This document shows, one piece after another, positions 15,930 through 23,491 of a DNA stretch of 34,657 nucleotides; within the stretch, counting starts at the first letter, position 1, and every line of letters starts with the position of its first letter. The notes below the pieces were generated by a model. It did no database searches, had not been told where the DNA came from, and worked only from the letters and a program-made list of their open reading frames with translations. Origin of the DNA: Alphaproteobacteria bacterium (GTDB lineage Bacteria; Pseudomonadota; Alphaproteobacteria; UBA7985; JAUIBT01); the NCBI GenBank assembly GCA_030432195.1, contig JAUIHE010000015.1, positions 1-34,657 of the forward strand, read 5' to 3'. A program made the translations under genes and the position numbers.

Positions 15930-16469
15930 CTACGAGCGCTTTTCAACCTGGTTATAGGTCAGCTCGACCGGGGTCGCGCGGCCAAAGATTGATACAGACA
16001 CGGTGACCACTTGCTTGTCGGGGTCCACGGCTTCGACGATACCTTGGAAGGTCGCAAAGGGACCGTCTTTGACCTCGACGTTCTCGCCAATTTCGAACAC
16101 GATATCGCTTGGAAGTGACGCGGTGCCCTCTTGCATCTGCTGCAACATGGTCTGGGCTTCGCGCTCGGAAATCGGAATGGGCTTGCCCTTCATGCCCAAA
16201 AAGTCGGTCACACGCGCGGTGTTCTTGACCAAGTTCCAGGCTTCGTCGGTCAACTGCATGCGCACGATGATGTAGCCGGGGAAGAACTTGCGCTCTGAAT
16301 CGTAGGTCTTGCCGCGACGCACTTCTTTGACGGTCTCAGAGGGCACCAGCAATTGATCGAACTGATCGGCGATGCCTTTCTTGTCTGCCTGCTCAGCGAT
16401 GCTCTCGCAAACCTTCTTTTCGAAGCCTGAAAAGACGTGCACCACGTACCAGCGGAATGGAGTCGCCAT
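15930..16469 (-). CDS. nusG: Transcription antitermination factor NusG
   Basis: A 179-residue NusG. It binds RNA polymerase beta' clamp helices through its NGN domain, suppresses pausing, and links polymerase to Rho or to the ribosome through its KOW domain. The N-terminus WYVVHVFSGFEKKV and the PGYIIVRM strand mark the NGN domain (1-115). The KOW domain begins around GENVEVKDGPFATFQGIVE and ends with VELTYNQVEK. Full length for alphaproteobacteria. It follows secE by 3 bp. Unusually, the next gene downstream is not rplK: the gene ends against a bidirectional terminator and a convergent CoA ligase. Confidence 0.98.
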   Translation of the reverse strand: MATPFRWYVVHVFSGFEKKVCESIAEQADKKGIADQFDQLLVPSETVKEVRRGKTYDSERKFFPGYIIVRMQLTDEAWNLVKNTARVTDFLGMKGKPIPISEREAQTMLQQMQEGTASLPSDIVFEIGENVEVKDGPFATFQGIVEAVDPDKQVVTVSVSIFGRATPVELTYNQVEKRS

Positions 16470-16472
16470 ATC

Positions 16473-16655
16473 TTAACGCCCCAGCAGCAGGTTAATCAGA
16501 GTGAAATAGAGCTGATCGGCCAGGAAGAACAGCAGAGCAAAGAAAGTGCCCATGATGAACACCATCGCGGTGGTCGCCAGCACTTCACCGCGCTTGGGCC
16601 AGGTGACCTTGCTGACTTCTTGGCGAACTTCGCGCAAAAAACGCACTACATTCAT
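16473..16655 (-). CDS. secE: Preprotein translocase subunit SecE
   Basis: A 60-residue single-span SecE, the clamp subunit of the SecYEG channel in the inner membrane. The conserved cytoplasmic amphipathic segment VRQEVSKVTWPKRGEV precedes one transmembrane helix (about residues 28-50). The ATG at 16655 places the helix at the usual distance and leaves AAGGA about 11 nt upstream. An in-frame ATG at 16667 would add four residues but lies directly on the AAGG sequence. It lies between tRNA-Trp and nusG, as in many bacteria. Confidence 0.93.
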   Translation of the reverse strand: MNVVRFLREVRQEVSKVTWPKRGEVLATTAMVFIMGTFFALLFFLADQLYFTLINLLLGR

Positions 16656-16810
16656 GGAACCAACCATCCTTATTATCGCGCCCGGACGCTGCCGTCTGGG
16701 TCGTAAATCTCGTTTATGTCGGGAAAGACCGCGCTAATCCTGCGACTTGATGGGCTTCATATGGGCCAACCTGCAAGGCGGAGCAAGGACTTGAGTGTAA
16801 TTCGTCGCGA

Positions 16811-16886
16811 TGGCAGGGGCGGAGAGACTCGAACTCCCGACACTCGGTTTTGGAGACCGATGCTCTACCAACTGAGCTACGCCCCT
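16811..16886 (-). tRNA. tRNA-Trp (anticodon CCA)
   Basis: The reverse complement is a standard 76-nt tRNA. The acceptor strands AGGGGCG and CGCCCCT pair, the D-arm is AGCTCAGTTGGTAGAGC, and the T-loop has GTTCGAGTC. The anticodon loop CTCCAAA gives CCA. The discriminator is G, as expected for tryptophan, and the terminal CCA is encoded (complement of 16811-16813). It is just upstream of secE-nusG on the same strand and probably co-transcribed. Confidence 0.97.
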
Positions 16887-16925
16887 AGCGCGACGCCTAC
16901 AGCAGCCTGTACGCGACAGACGCCC

Positions 16926-16954
16926 TTACTAAGCCAGGCAAGGGCTGCTCACAA
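16926..16954 (-). promoter_or_regulatory. Candidate promoter for tRNA-Trp-secE-nusG
   Basis: On the minus strand TTGTGA (complement of 16949-16954) and TAGTAA (complement of 16926-16931) are spaced by 17 nt, which would start transcription about 30 nt before the tRNA. The match to a sigma-70 consensus is partial, especially at -10. Confidence 0.3.
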
Positions 16955-16999
16955 GCCTTTTTTTGTGAAAAAATGGCGGCAAAATGGGCCGCTGCCCTG

Positions 17000-17065
17000 C
17001 GACCACCCCGGCACCACCCCGGCACCACCCCGGCGTCACCCCGCTGCCACCCCGCTGCCACCCCT
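17000..17065. repeat. Six-unit 11-bp tandem repeat
   Basis: Six consecutive 11-bp units share the core CACCCCG or CCACCCC: CGACCACCCCG, GCACCACCCCG twice, GCGTCACCCCG, CTGCCACCCCG and CTGCCACCCCT. They fill the gap between the tRNA-Trp promoter area and the stop codon of the aldo/keto reductase. There are no spacers, so this is not a CRISPR; it looks like slippage-type expansion. Confidence 0.92.
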
Positions 17066-17084
17066 GGGAGCGCTTAGTCCCAGG
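17063..17084 (-). terminator. Hairpin spanning the aldo/keto reductase stop codon
   Basis: CCTGGGA (17063-17069) and TCCCAGG (17078-17084) form a perfect 7-bp inverted repeat with an 8-nt loop that contains the TAA stop (complement of 17074-17076). There is no T-run after it on the minus strand, so intrinsic termination is doubtful; it may act as an mRNA 3'-end stabiliser. Confidence 0.4.
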
Positions 17085-17913
17085 CTGGCGCGCTTGGCAC
17101 CTTGCTGGCGTCCACGATCCGATAGCCGTATTGCTGACCTAGAACATCCATGCGCGCGATTTGCTCTGCGCTTAGGGATTTGCCGTCGGCGGCGAAGTTG
17201 CCTGCGATATTTTGGGGCTTGGTGGACATGGCGTTGTAGGCGACCCCCTTTGCCAAAATCCAGCTCAAGGTGACCTGCGCCGGGCTGAGGCCGGTTTCTT
17301 GCGCGATGGCCAGGATCGTTGGCTCGCTGAGGGCCCTGCCGCGCGCGACGGCGCAGTAGGCGCTCAACGGGATGCCCAGGGCCCGGGCGGCTGCCGCAAC
17401 CTGGCTCTGGTCCAGCAAAGGGTGAAATTCGATCTGATTGCAGGCTATCGGCGCATCAAGCTGGGCTGCCGCTGCCTGCATCATGGCGATGGTGTAGTTG
17501 GAGACGCCAATGTGGCGGGCAAGGCCACGCGCCTGGGCCTCTTGCAGCAACGCCAGCGCTTGGGTGTTGTTGCCGTGTTGATCGGGCCAGTGCAGCAAGA
17601 GGCAGTCGATCTGGCTGCAGTCCAGGGCCTTGAGGCTGGCCTCAAGCGACGGCCAAAAATCACGCGGGTTCATGTTGTCTGGCGCAATTTTGGTCGTCAC
17701 CAGCAAGGAATCGCGCGGCACGTCGGCGTGGCGCAGGGCTTCGCCGACCGCGGCCTCGTTGCCATAGCTCTGTGCGGTGTCAATGGCGCGATAACCAACC
17801 TTGAGCGCCGTCTCAAGCGCCTCGATCAGGGCCTCTCCGTCCAACGGGAAGGTTCCAAAGCCGCGCGTAAACGCAGGGTCTAAGAAGGGAGAAGCGGCGA
17901 TGTCTTGGGTCAT
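17074..17913 (-). CDS. Aldo/keto reductase
   Basis: A 279-residue NADPH-dependent aldo/keto reductase related to the DkgA/DkgB (2,5-diketo-gluconate reductase) group. The catalytic tetrad is Asp45, Tyr50, Lys75 and His108 (in LLLHWPDQ). GVSNYTIAMM and CNQIEFHPLL are family signatures. The cofactor-binding C-terminus has STKPQNIAGNF where many members have IPKS followed by RI, a departure that could alter NADPH binding. It is transcribed away from the large catabolic cluster across a shared 284-bp promoter region, so it may reduce a carbonyl intermediate of that pathway or serve in detoxification. Confidence 0.92.
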   Translation of the reverse strand: MTQDIAASPFLDPAFTRGFGTFPLDGEALIEALETALKVGYRAIDTAQSYGNEAAVGEALRHADVPRDSLLVTTKIAPDNMNPRDFWPSLEASLKALDCSQIDCLLLHWPDQHGNNTQALALLQEAQARGLARHIGVSNYTIAMMQAAAAQLDAPIACNQIEFHPLLDQSQVAAAARALGIPLSAYCAVARGRALSEPTILAIAQETGLSPAQVTLSWILAKGVAYNAMSTKPQNIAGNFAADGKSLSAEQIARMDVLGQQYGYRIVDASKVPSAPAWD

Positions 17914-18064
17914 GGTCGTTCCTTTACGCTCTTGCGCGGCAGGGGGTTATCGGGTGGCGCTTCGACCCTGCGATTGTGCGCTATGCAGCTTGGGCTTGTC
18001 GCGGTCAAAAGCAGCGGCGCCTTCGCGTTGATTGCTTAACTTGCATCTTGCCAAAGCATAGATG

Positions 18065-18093
18065 TTGGCGTAAAGCATAAATCGCTGTATGTC
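18065..18093 (+). promoter_or_regulatory. Candidate promoter of the catabolic cluster
   Basis: TTGGCG (18065-18070), a 17-nt spacer and TATGTC (18088-18093) resemble a sigma-70 promoter, giving a start near 18100 and a leader of about 100 nt to the CoA-transferase ATG. The two copies of AAAGCATA at 18053-18060 and 18072-18079 flank or overlap its -35 region and could be activator sites. Assigned by eye only. Confidence 0.3.
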
Positions 18094-18095
18094 AC

Positions 18096-18105
18096 TAACT
18101 AGTTA
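18096..18105. promoter_or_regulatory. Palindromic operator candidate
   Basis: TAACTAGTTA is a perfect 10-bp palindrome positioned at the predicted transcription start of the catabolic cluster, where a repressor would block initiation. The AT-rich centre stands out in a GC-rich background. No regulator gene lies in the cluster to assign to it. Confidence 0.35.
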
Positions 18106-18197
18106 TTTCGTTAAAGCTCATATTGCCGCGATGCGGGGGCTTGGCGAAAGGCGAGGAAATAGGGGCACGGTAGGACATTTGATCGAGTAGACTTGCC

Positions 18198-19739
18198 ATG
18201 ACCAAACAACTAAGCCCTGAACAGGCCGTTGCGCTTATCCCTGACGCCGCCGTGGTTGCGGTCAACTCATCGAGCGGTCTGTGCTGTCCTGATGCGGTTC
18301 TGGCGGCCCTGGGCGCGCGATTTGAGGCGACCGGCGATATGTTCGGTACAAAGGGCGTCGATCACATCGCCAAGCCGGGTCTGTTGTCCAAAGTTATCGG
18401 CGGCTCCTACCCGTCTGGGCCGTCGTCGGCGGAGCCACCGCTGATCTGGCAGATGATTACAGCCAATCAGGTGAAGGCCTATAATGTGCCCAGCGGGATT
18501 GTCTTTGATATGTTGCGCGAAGCGGCGGGCCAGCGCCCAGGCGTCTTGACCAAGGTGGGCATGCAAACCTTTGTTGATCCCGATCAAGAAGGCTGCGCGA
18601 TGAATGAATCCGCCCAGAGCGAGCCCATCGTCAAGCGGGTCTCCTTCGAGGGTGAAGATTGGCTCTACTTCCAAGCGATACGGCCGGACGTCGCGATCAT
18701 TCGTGGCTCTGTGGGCGATGAACGAGGCAACATCAGTTTTGAGAATGAGGGTGCTTATCTAGGCGCTATGGAAATGGCCCTGGCTGCGCGCAACTGCGGC
18801 GGGCTGGTCATCGCTCAGGTCAGGAACGTCGTGCAGGCGGGCACCATCAAGGCCCACGACGTTAGAGTGCCTGGCAATCTGGTCGATTGCGTCGTTGAAG
18901 CCCCCGACCAACTGCAGACGACGGCGACGCCTTTTGATCCAGCGATCTCTGGCGCGGTCATCCGGCCCCTATCCAGCTTTAGCCGTCCAGCTTTCGACGT
19001 TGCCAAGGTCATCGCGCGCCGCGTTGCTCAAGAGCTGAAGAACGGTCAAGCGGTCAATATTGGCTTCGGTATTTCGGCCAACGTTCCGCGTATTTTGTTG
19101 GAAGAAGGTCTGCACGGCCAGGTGACTTGGGTCATTGAGCAAGGCGCTGTCGGCGGTGTGCCCCTATTGGAATTCAAGTTTGGCTGCTCGGCCAATGCAG
19201 AGGCCTATGTCGCTTCTCCGCACCAGTTCGCCTATTTCCAGGCCGCCGGATTTGACGCCTCGCTTTTGTCGTTCTTGCAGATCGACAAGCAAGGTTCGGT
19301 CAACGTCTCCAAGCTGGCCGCCATTCCCCATCGCACGGCTGGTGCTGGCGGCTTCGTTGATATTACCGCAAGGGCGCGGCGCATCTATTTCTCCGGTTAT
19401 TTCAACGCCGGGGCCAAGTACGCGATCGAGGACGGACTGCTCAAGATCATCAAGGAAGGCAAGATCGCAAAGATCGTTGATAGGGTCGATCAGGTCTCGT
19501 TTTCCGGCGAGCGTGCCTTGGCGCAAGGACAACAGGCGAGCTACATCACTGAGCGATGCGTTATTGAGTTGCGCCCGCAGGGTCTGACTGTCACGGAGAT
19601 AGCGCCAGGTATCGACCTGCAAAGCCAGGTGTTGGATATGGCGGCGACGCCGCTGCAGGTTGCCGACAACCTCAAGACCATGGACGCGCGCTTATTCCAG
19701 CCTGACCCTATGGGCCTTGTGCTGGAGCCCAAGGCATGA
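18198..19739 (+). CDS. Acyl-CoA:acetate/3-ketoacid CoA-transferase (YdiF-like)
   Basis: A 513-residue family I CoA-transferase with alpha and beta halves fused, as in E. coli YdiF and propionate CoA-transferase. It moves CoA between a carboxylate and an acyl-CoA through a glutamyl-CoA thioester. Glu314 in VIEQGAVGG is the likely nucleophile; the glycine-rich GFGISANVP is in the beta half. It is first in the plus-strand cluster and overlaps the enoyl-CoA hydratase by 4 bp (ATGA), which supports a joint role in activating and hydrating a short acid. No separate thiolase or acyl-CoA dehydrogenase is in the cluster. Confidence 0.92.
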   Translation: MTKQLSPEQAVALIPDAAVVAVNSSSGLCCPDAVLAALGARFEATGDMFGTKGVDHIAKPGLLSKVIGGSYPSGPSSAEPPLIWQMITANQVKAYNVPSGIVFDMLREAAGQRPGVLTKVGMQTFVDPDQEGCAMNESAQSEPIVKRVSFEGEDWLYFQAIRPDVAIIRGSVGDERGNISFENEGAYLGAMEMALAARNCGGLVIAQVRNVVQAGTIKAHDVRVPGNLVDCVVEAPDQLQTTATPFDPAISGAVIRPLSSFSRPAFDVAKVIARRVAQELKNGQAVNIGFGISANVPRILLEEGLHGQVTWVIEQGAVGGVPLLEFKFGCSANAEAYVASPHQFAYFQAAGFDASLLSFLQIDKQGSVNVSKLAAIPHRTAGAGGFVDITARARRIYFSGYFNAGAKYAIEDGLLKIIKEGKIAKIVDRVDQVSFSGERALAQGQQASYITERCVIELRPQGLTVTEIAPGIDLQSQVLDMAATPLQVADNLKTMDARLFQPDPMGLVLEPKA

Positions 19740-20533
19740 GCCAAGCCTCGCTACCCCCGTCCGGCGACGCGCGCCTACGCCTGGAATGGCTAGAAGCGGG
19801 TGTTGTGCTTTTGACGATCGACAACGCTGAGCGCCGCAACGCTCTCGATATGGCGATGGTTGAGGCGCTGGGTGCACTTTGCCCCCAACTGGAGCGAGTG
19901 AGCGATCTACGTTGCCTCGTGATCACCGGTGCGGGCGATAAGGCTTTCTGTTCGGGCGGGGATATCGAAGCCTGGTCGCAGCTCTCGCCTGAGGACTTCG
20001 GCCGCTTTTGGCTGCGCGAGGGCAACCGGGTCTTTGACGCGCTGGCTCAACTTCGCCAGCCGGTGATTGCGGTGCTGCAAGGCCACTGTCTGGGCGGTGG
20101 GCTAGAGCTGGCCGCATGCGCCGACTATCGCGTTGGTGAGCATCATATCAAACTAGGCCAACCCGAACCCGGTCTTGGCATCGTGGCAGGTTGGTCGGGA
20201 ACGCAGCGTCTGACACGGCGCTTTGGTGGGCAAGCGGTGCGGCGCATGCTGCTGATGGGCGAGGTCTTGCAGGCCGACGAGGCGTGGCGCTTGGGCCTGG
20301 TTGATCGTGTGGCCGACAAAGGGCAAGGCCTGGCCGCGGCCTTAGAGCTTGCCGAGGTGGTGGCCGCACGTTCGCCGCGCGCCACCGAAGTCAGCAAGAT
20401 GATGATCAATGCCGCGGAAGGCGAAGAAGGCGGGCGCGTATTGGATGCTTTGGCAGGTAGTTCGGCGGCGGCCTCAAGCGAGTTGGCAGAGGGGCTGGCC
20501 GCCTTTCGAGACAAGCGCCGACCCGAATTCTAA
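19736..20533 (+). CDS. Enoyl-CoA hydratase/isomerase family protein
   Basis: A 265-residue crotonase-fold enzyme. The oxyanion-hole segments are FCSGGD (71-76) and GHCLGGG (116-122). Two candidate catalytic glutamates are Glu124 in GGGLELA and Glu144 in GQPE, positions matching the hydratase pair, so hydration of a 2-enoyl-CoA is plausible; isomerases, dehalogenases and hydrolases share the fold. Translationally coupled to the CoA-transferase. The loop WSGTQRL matches the usual GGTQRL region. Confidence 0.9.
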   Translation: MSQASLPPSGDARLRLEWLEAGVVLLTIDNAERRNALDMAMVEALGALCPQLERVSDLRCLVITGAGDKAFCSGGDIEAWSQLSPEDFGRFWLREGNRVFDALAQLRQPVIAVLQGHCLGGGLELAACADYRVGEHHIKLGQPEPGLGIVAGWSGTQRLTRRFGGQAVRRMLLMGEVLQADEAWRLGLVDRVADKGQGLAAALELAEVVAARSPRATEVSKMMINAAEGEEGGRVLDALAGSSAAASSELAEGLAAFRDKRRPEF

Positions 20534-20613
20534 GGCAAGGCGCGCCAGCGTCGCCGCACCCAGACAAGCGTGGTCTCCATAGGCAGGCCGCGATCAAGAT
20601 AGGATCAAGATCC

Positions 20614-21387
20614 ATGACCCAACAGGTCGCACTCATCACAGGAGCCAACAGAGGCATTGGGCTGGCCGTCGCGCAAGCCTTGGCGGCCAAGGGTTTTGCA
20701 GTGGCCATCAACGGCTTGAAGGACGATGACAGCCTTGCAGCCGCTGTGGCTAGTATTACGGACCAAGGCAGGCGGGCGATAAAGGTCCCAGGCGACGTAA
20801 CCAACCTTGAGCGCCACGACGCTATGCTAGCGCGGGTCGAGGATGCGCTGGGGCCGCTGACAACCCTGGTCAACAACGCAGGCGTTCCAGCACTGGCGCG
20901 CGGCGATCTGTTGGAAGTCAGCGAAGCCTCTTATGATCGCTGCATGAACGTGAACGCCAAGGCGCCCTTCTTTCTATCGCAAGCCTTCGCCAAGCGCCTA
21001 GCAGGTCGCAAACGCGAGGAAGGCCTGTTCTATAGTCTTATCAATCTCACGTCTTCGTCGGCGCGGGCGGTGTCGGTCAGCCGCCTAGAATACTGCGTCT
21101 CCAAGGCGGCGGCGGCCATGATGACCCAAGGCTTTGCCGTTCGCTTGGGCCAAGAAGGCATCGCGGTCTATGATATCCAGCCGGGCGTCATTGCTACCGA
21201 CATGACCGCGCCCGTCATTGAAGAATACCAGCGTCGTATTGATGATGAGGGGCTGACCGTCTTGCCCCGCGTGGGCACCCCCCAAGACATGGGCGCAATC
21301 GCTGCCATGTTGGCCAGTGGCGGCATGCCCTATACGACTGGGCAAGTTATTTCCGCCGATGCGGGGCTGTTGATCTCCCGCTATTGA
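20614..21387 (+). CDS. Short-chain dehydrogenase/reductase
   Basis: A 257-residue classical SDR often annotated as 3-ketoacyl-ACP reductase. The cofactor motif is TGANRGIG (9-16), NNAG is at 87-90, the catalytic Ser is about 147, and Tyr160/Lys164 lie in YCVSK. The chain has a C-terminal SADAGLLISRY, close to the usual VDGG ending. The immediate neighbours are a DUF993 protein and a sugar-isomerase fold, so a role as sugar or sugar-acid dehydrogenase is more likely than one in fatty-acid synthesis (inference). It begins 80 bp after the enoyl-CoA hydratase and 37 bp before the next gene. Confidence 0.9.
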   Translation: MTQQVALITGANRGIGLAVAQALAAKGFAVAINGLKDDDSLAAAVASITDQGRRAIKVPGDVTNLERHDAMLARVEDALGPLTTLVNNAGVPALARGDLLEVSEASYDRCMNVNAKAPFFLSQAFAKRLAGRKREEGLFYSLINLTSSSARAVSVSRLEYCVSKAAAAMMTQGFAVRLGQEGIAVYDIQPGVIATDMTAPVIEEYQRRIDDEGLTVLPRVGTPQDMGAIAAMLASGGMPYTTGQVISADAGLLISRY

Positions 21388-21424
21388 CCTGACCACTTCG
21401 TTTTTGATGCAAGGATTGAAAAGC

Positions 21425-22579
21425 ATGTCGTTGCTGCTCCCCGATGCCAAGGGCACGCTTGGCGCCTACACCATGAAGGCCGAACCGATTGTGGGCCAAG
21501 CACTGAGCCCAGAGGCCTCACGGGTGGTCTTTGCTGCGGCGCACGTCGTGGCGGATCCACTGGCAGATGCCGATCCGTCGGGCGCTCCGGCGCTGGATTG
21601 GCAGGCCACGCTGGCCTTTCGCCGTCACCTGCACGGGCTAGGGCTGGGGATTGCGGAGGCCATGGACACCTCTCAACGTGGCATGGGCTTTGATTGGCCG
21701 ACGGCCTTTGAGCTGATCAAGCAGACCCGCCAAGAGTTGCCTGATGCGCTGGTCTTCAATGGCGCTGGCACCGATCAGCTGGAGCCGGAAGACGCGCGCG
21801 ACTTGGGCCAGGTCGAAGTCGCCTATGGCGAGCAGATTGAAGCGATCCAGGCTGCGGGCGGACGGATGATCTTGATGGCCAGCCGGGCATTGGCGCGGGT
21901 TGCGACCAGCCCTGCGGACTACAAGCGCGTGTACAAGAATGCTCTTGCAGCTTGCGATCAACCGATCATCTTGCACTGGTTGGGCGACATGTTCGATCCG
22001 GCGCTTGCTGGCTATTGGGGTAGCCATGATTTTGAGGCAGCGCTCGAAACCTGCTTAGAGATCATCGACGACAACAAAGCCAAGGTTGATGGGATCAAGA
22101 TTTCCTTGCTGGACAAGGACAAAGAAATAGCGATGCGTCGTCGCTTGCCCGCGGGCGTGCGCATGTATACCGGCGACGATTTCAATTATCCTGAGCTGAT
22201 TGCGGGGGATGAACAGGGCTTTTCGCACGCGCTTCTGGGGATTTTCGACCCCTTGGCAGGCGTTGCGGCGGCGGCGATCAATCGCTTGGATACGGGTGAT
22301 CGTGCTGGCTATCATGCGCTGATGGACCCCACGGTGCCCCTTGCGCGCGAGATTTTCCGTGCTCCGACGCAGTACTATAAAACGGGCGTGGTGTTCTTGG
22401 CTTGGCTCAACGGTCTGCAAGATCATTTTGTTATGATTCAGGGCCACCAGGCCATGCGCTCCCTGCCCTATTTTGCACAGGTCTTCCGCTACGCCGACCA
22501 GGCCGGGGTCTTAATGGATCCCGATTTGGCCCAAGCGCGTATGCGGCGTTTGCTGGCGCTCTACGGCGTTGAGGGCTAG
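21425..22579 (+). CDS. DUF993 protein, dihydrodipicolinate synthase-like
   Basis: A 384-residue protein of the DUF993 type, placed with the DHDPS/NAL aldolase superfamily. A (beta/alpha)8 fold with a Schiff-base lysine is expected; Lys225 in VDGIKISLLD is the best candidate. Other conserved-looking segments are AMDTSQRGMGFDW, ILHWLGDMFDP and FNYPELIAGD. Reaction unknown: likely aldol cleavage or dehydration of a keto sugar acid, by fold. The ATG at 21425 has AAGGA 9 nt upstream; starts at 21404 (TTG) and 21407 (ATG) are less suitable. It is followed after 3 bp by the TIM-barrel isomerase, a common pairing for this family. Confidence 0.82.
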   Translation: MSLLLPDAKGTLGAYTMKAEPIVGQALSPEASRVVFAAAHVVADPLADADPSGAPALDWQATLAFRRHLHGLGLGIAEAMDTSQRGMGFDWPTAFELIKQTRQELPDALVFNGAGTDQLEPEDARDLGQVEVAYGEQIEAIQAAGGRMILMASRALARVATSPADYKRVYKNALAACDQPIILHWLGDMFDPALAGYWGSHDFEAALETCLEIIDDNKAKVDGIKISLLDKDKEIAMRRRLPAGVRMYTGDDFNYPELIAGDEQGFSHALLGIFDPLAGVAAAAINRLDTGDRAGYHALMDPTVPLAREIFRAPTQYYKTGVVFLAWLNGLQDHFVMIQGHQAMRSLPYFAQVFRYADQAGVLMDPDLAQARMRRLLALYGVEG

Positions 22580-22582
22580 GCC

Positions 22583-23491
22583 ATGGGCGACGCCGCACCA
22601 GTCTTGCGCGATCTTAGCCAAGATGCCGACCTACTGGCACTCAACACCGCGACGCTTGGTCATAATCTGGACGGCTTTGGCGCGGGATGGAGTTGTGAGC
22701 AGATCATTGATGCTTGCGCTGAGCGTGGGCTTGGCGGCATCACCTTTTGGCGGCGAGAGATCGCGCCGATTGGCACCCCGCGAGCCGCCTTTGAAGCGCG
22801 CGCTATAGAGGTTGGCCAAAAGGTGCGCGGGGCCGGTATGCAGGTAGTGGGCCTGTGTCGCACGCCCTTTGTTGTGGGGCGCATGGCACCGCGACCGCTC
22901 AGCGTCCTGTTCGATGATTTCAAGGCCTCGATCGACATGGCCGCCGCCCTGGGTGCGCCGACCCTGACCATCGTCGTAGGCGGCATTGAGCCGGGTCACA
23001 GCCTGAAGCAAAGTCTAGCGTTGGTGCAAGATCGGGTGGGGCAGATGGCCGACTATGCCGCCGCCCAAAATGTAGGGCTTGGCCTGGAGCCGCTCAATCC
23101 GGTCTACGGCGGCAATCGCTCTTGCCTGACGACGGTCCGTGACGCGGTGGACATGATCCAGGTACTGGATCATCCGGCTGTCGGCCTGGCGGTCGATGTC
23201 TATCACGTCTGGTGGGATTTGAGCCTTGCCGAGCAGCTCCAGCGGCTCAAGCCAAATCAAATCCACGGTTTTCATCTCTGCGATTGGCTGGAGGACACCG
23301 AAGATTTCCTGCTGGATCGCGGCATGATGGGCGACGGCGTGGCCGACCTGAAAGGCCTGCGCGCGGCGGTCGAGGGCGCTGGCTATCGCGGGCTGTGTGA
23401 AGTCGAAATCTTTGCAAAAAATACCTGGTGGACCAAGGCGCCTGGAGAAGTCCTGGACACCTGCGTCGCGCGTTTCAAGGAGGTCTGCTGA
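22583..23491 (+). CDS. Sugar phosphate isomerase/epimerase-like TIM barrel
   Basis: A 302-residue xylose isomerase-like (AP endonuclease 2 fold) protein. A metal site is suggested by Glu169 (GLEPLNP), Asp205 (VDVYHVWWD), His231 (GFHLCDW) and Glu275 (CEVEIF), the usual pattern for divalent-metal sugar or keto-acid isomerases and epimerases. It likely interconverts a keto sugar or inosose-type intermediate; the substrate is unknown. GAGGG lies 7 nt before the ATG. The stop codon shares one base with the start of the next gene (TGATG). Confidence 0.88.
   Translation: MGDAAPVLRDLSQDADLLALNTATLGHNLDGFGAGWSCEQIIDACAERGLGGITFWRREIAPIGTPRAAFEARAIEVGQKVRGAGMQVVGLCRTPFVVGRMAPRPLSVLFDDFKASIDMAAALGAPTLTIVVGGIEPGHSLKQSLALVQDRVGQMADYAAAQNVGLGLEPLNPVYGGNRSCLTTVRDAVDMIQVLDHPAVGLAVDVYHVWWDLSLAEQLQRLKPNQIHGFHLCDWLEDTEDFLLDRGMMGDGVADLKGLRAAVEGAGYRGLCEVEIFAKNTWWTKAPGEVLDTCVARFKEVC

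Noticed and set aside
17000-17065. Possible CRISPR array
   Set aside because: Units are 11 bp and contiguous with no spacers; no cas genes in the window.
20614-21387. SDR as FabG of fatty-acid synthesis
   Set aside because: No acpP, fabF or fabD neighbour, and it is embedded in a catabolic cluster; motif content only supports a generic SDR.
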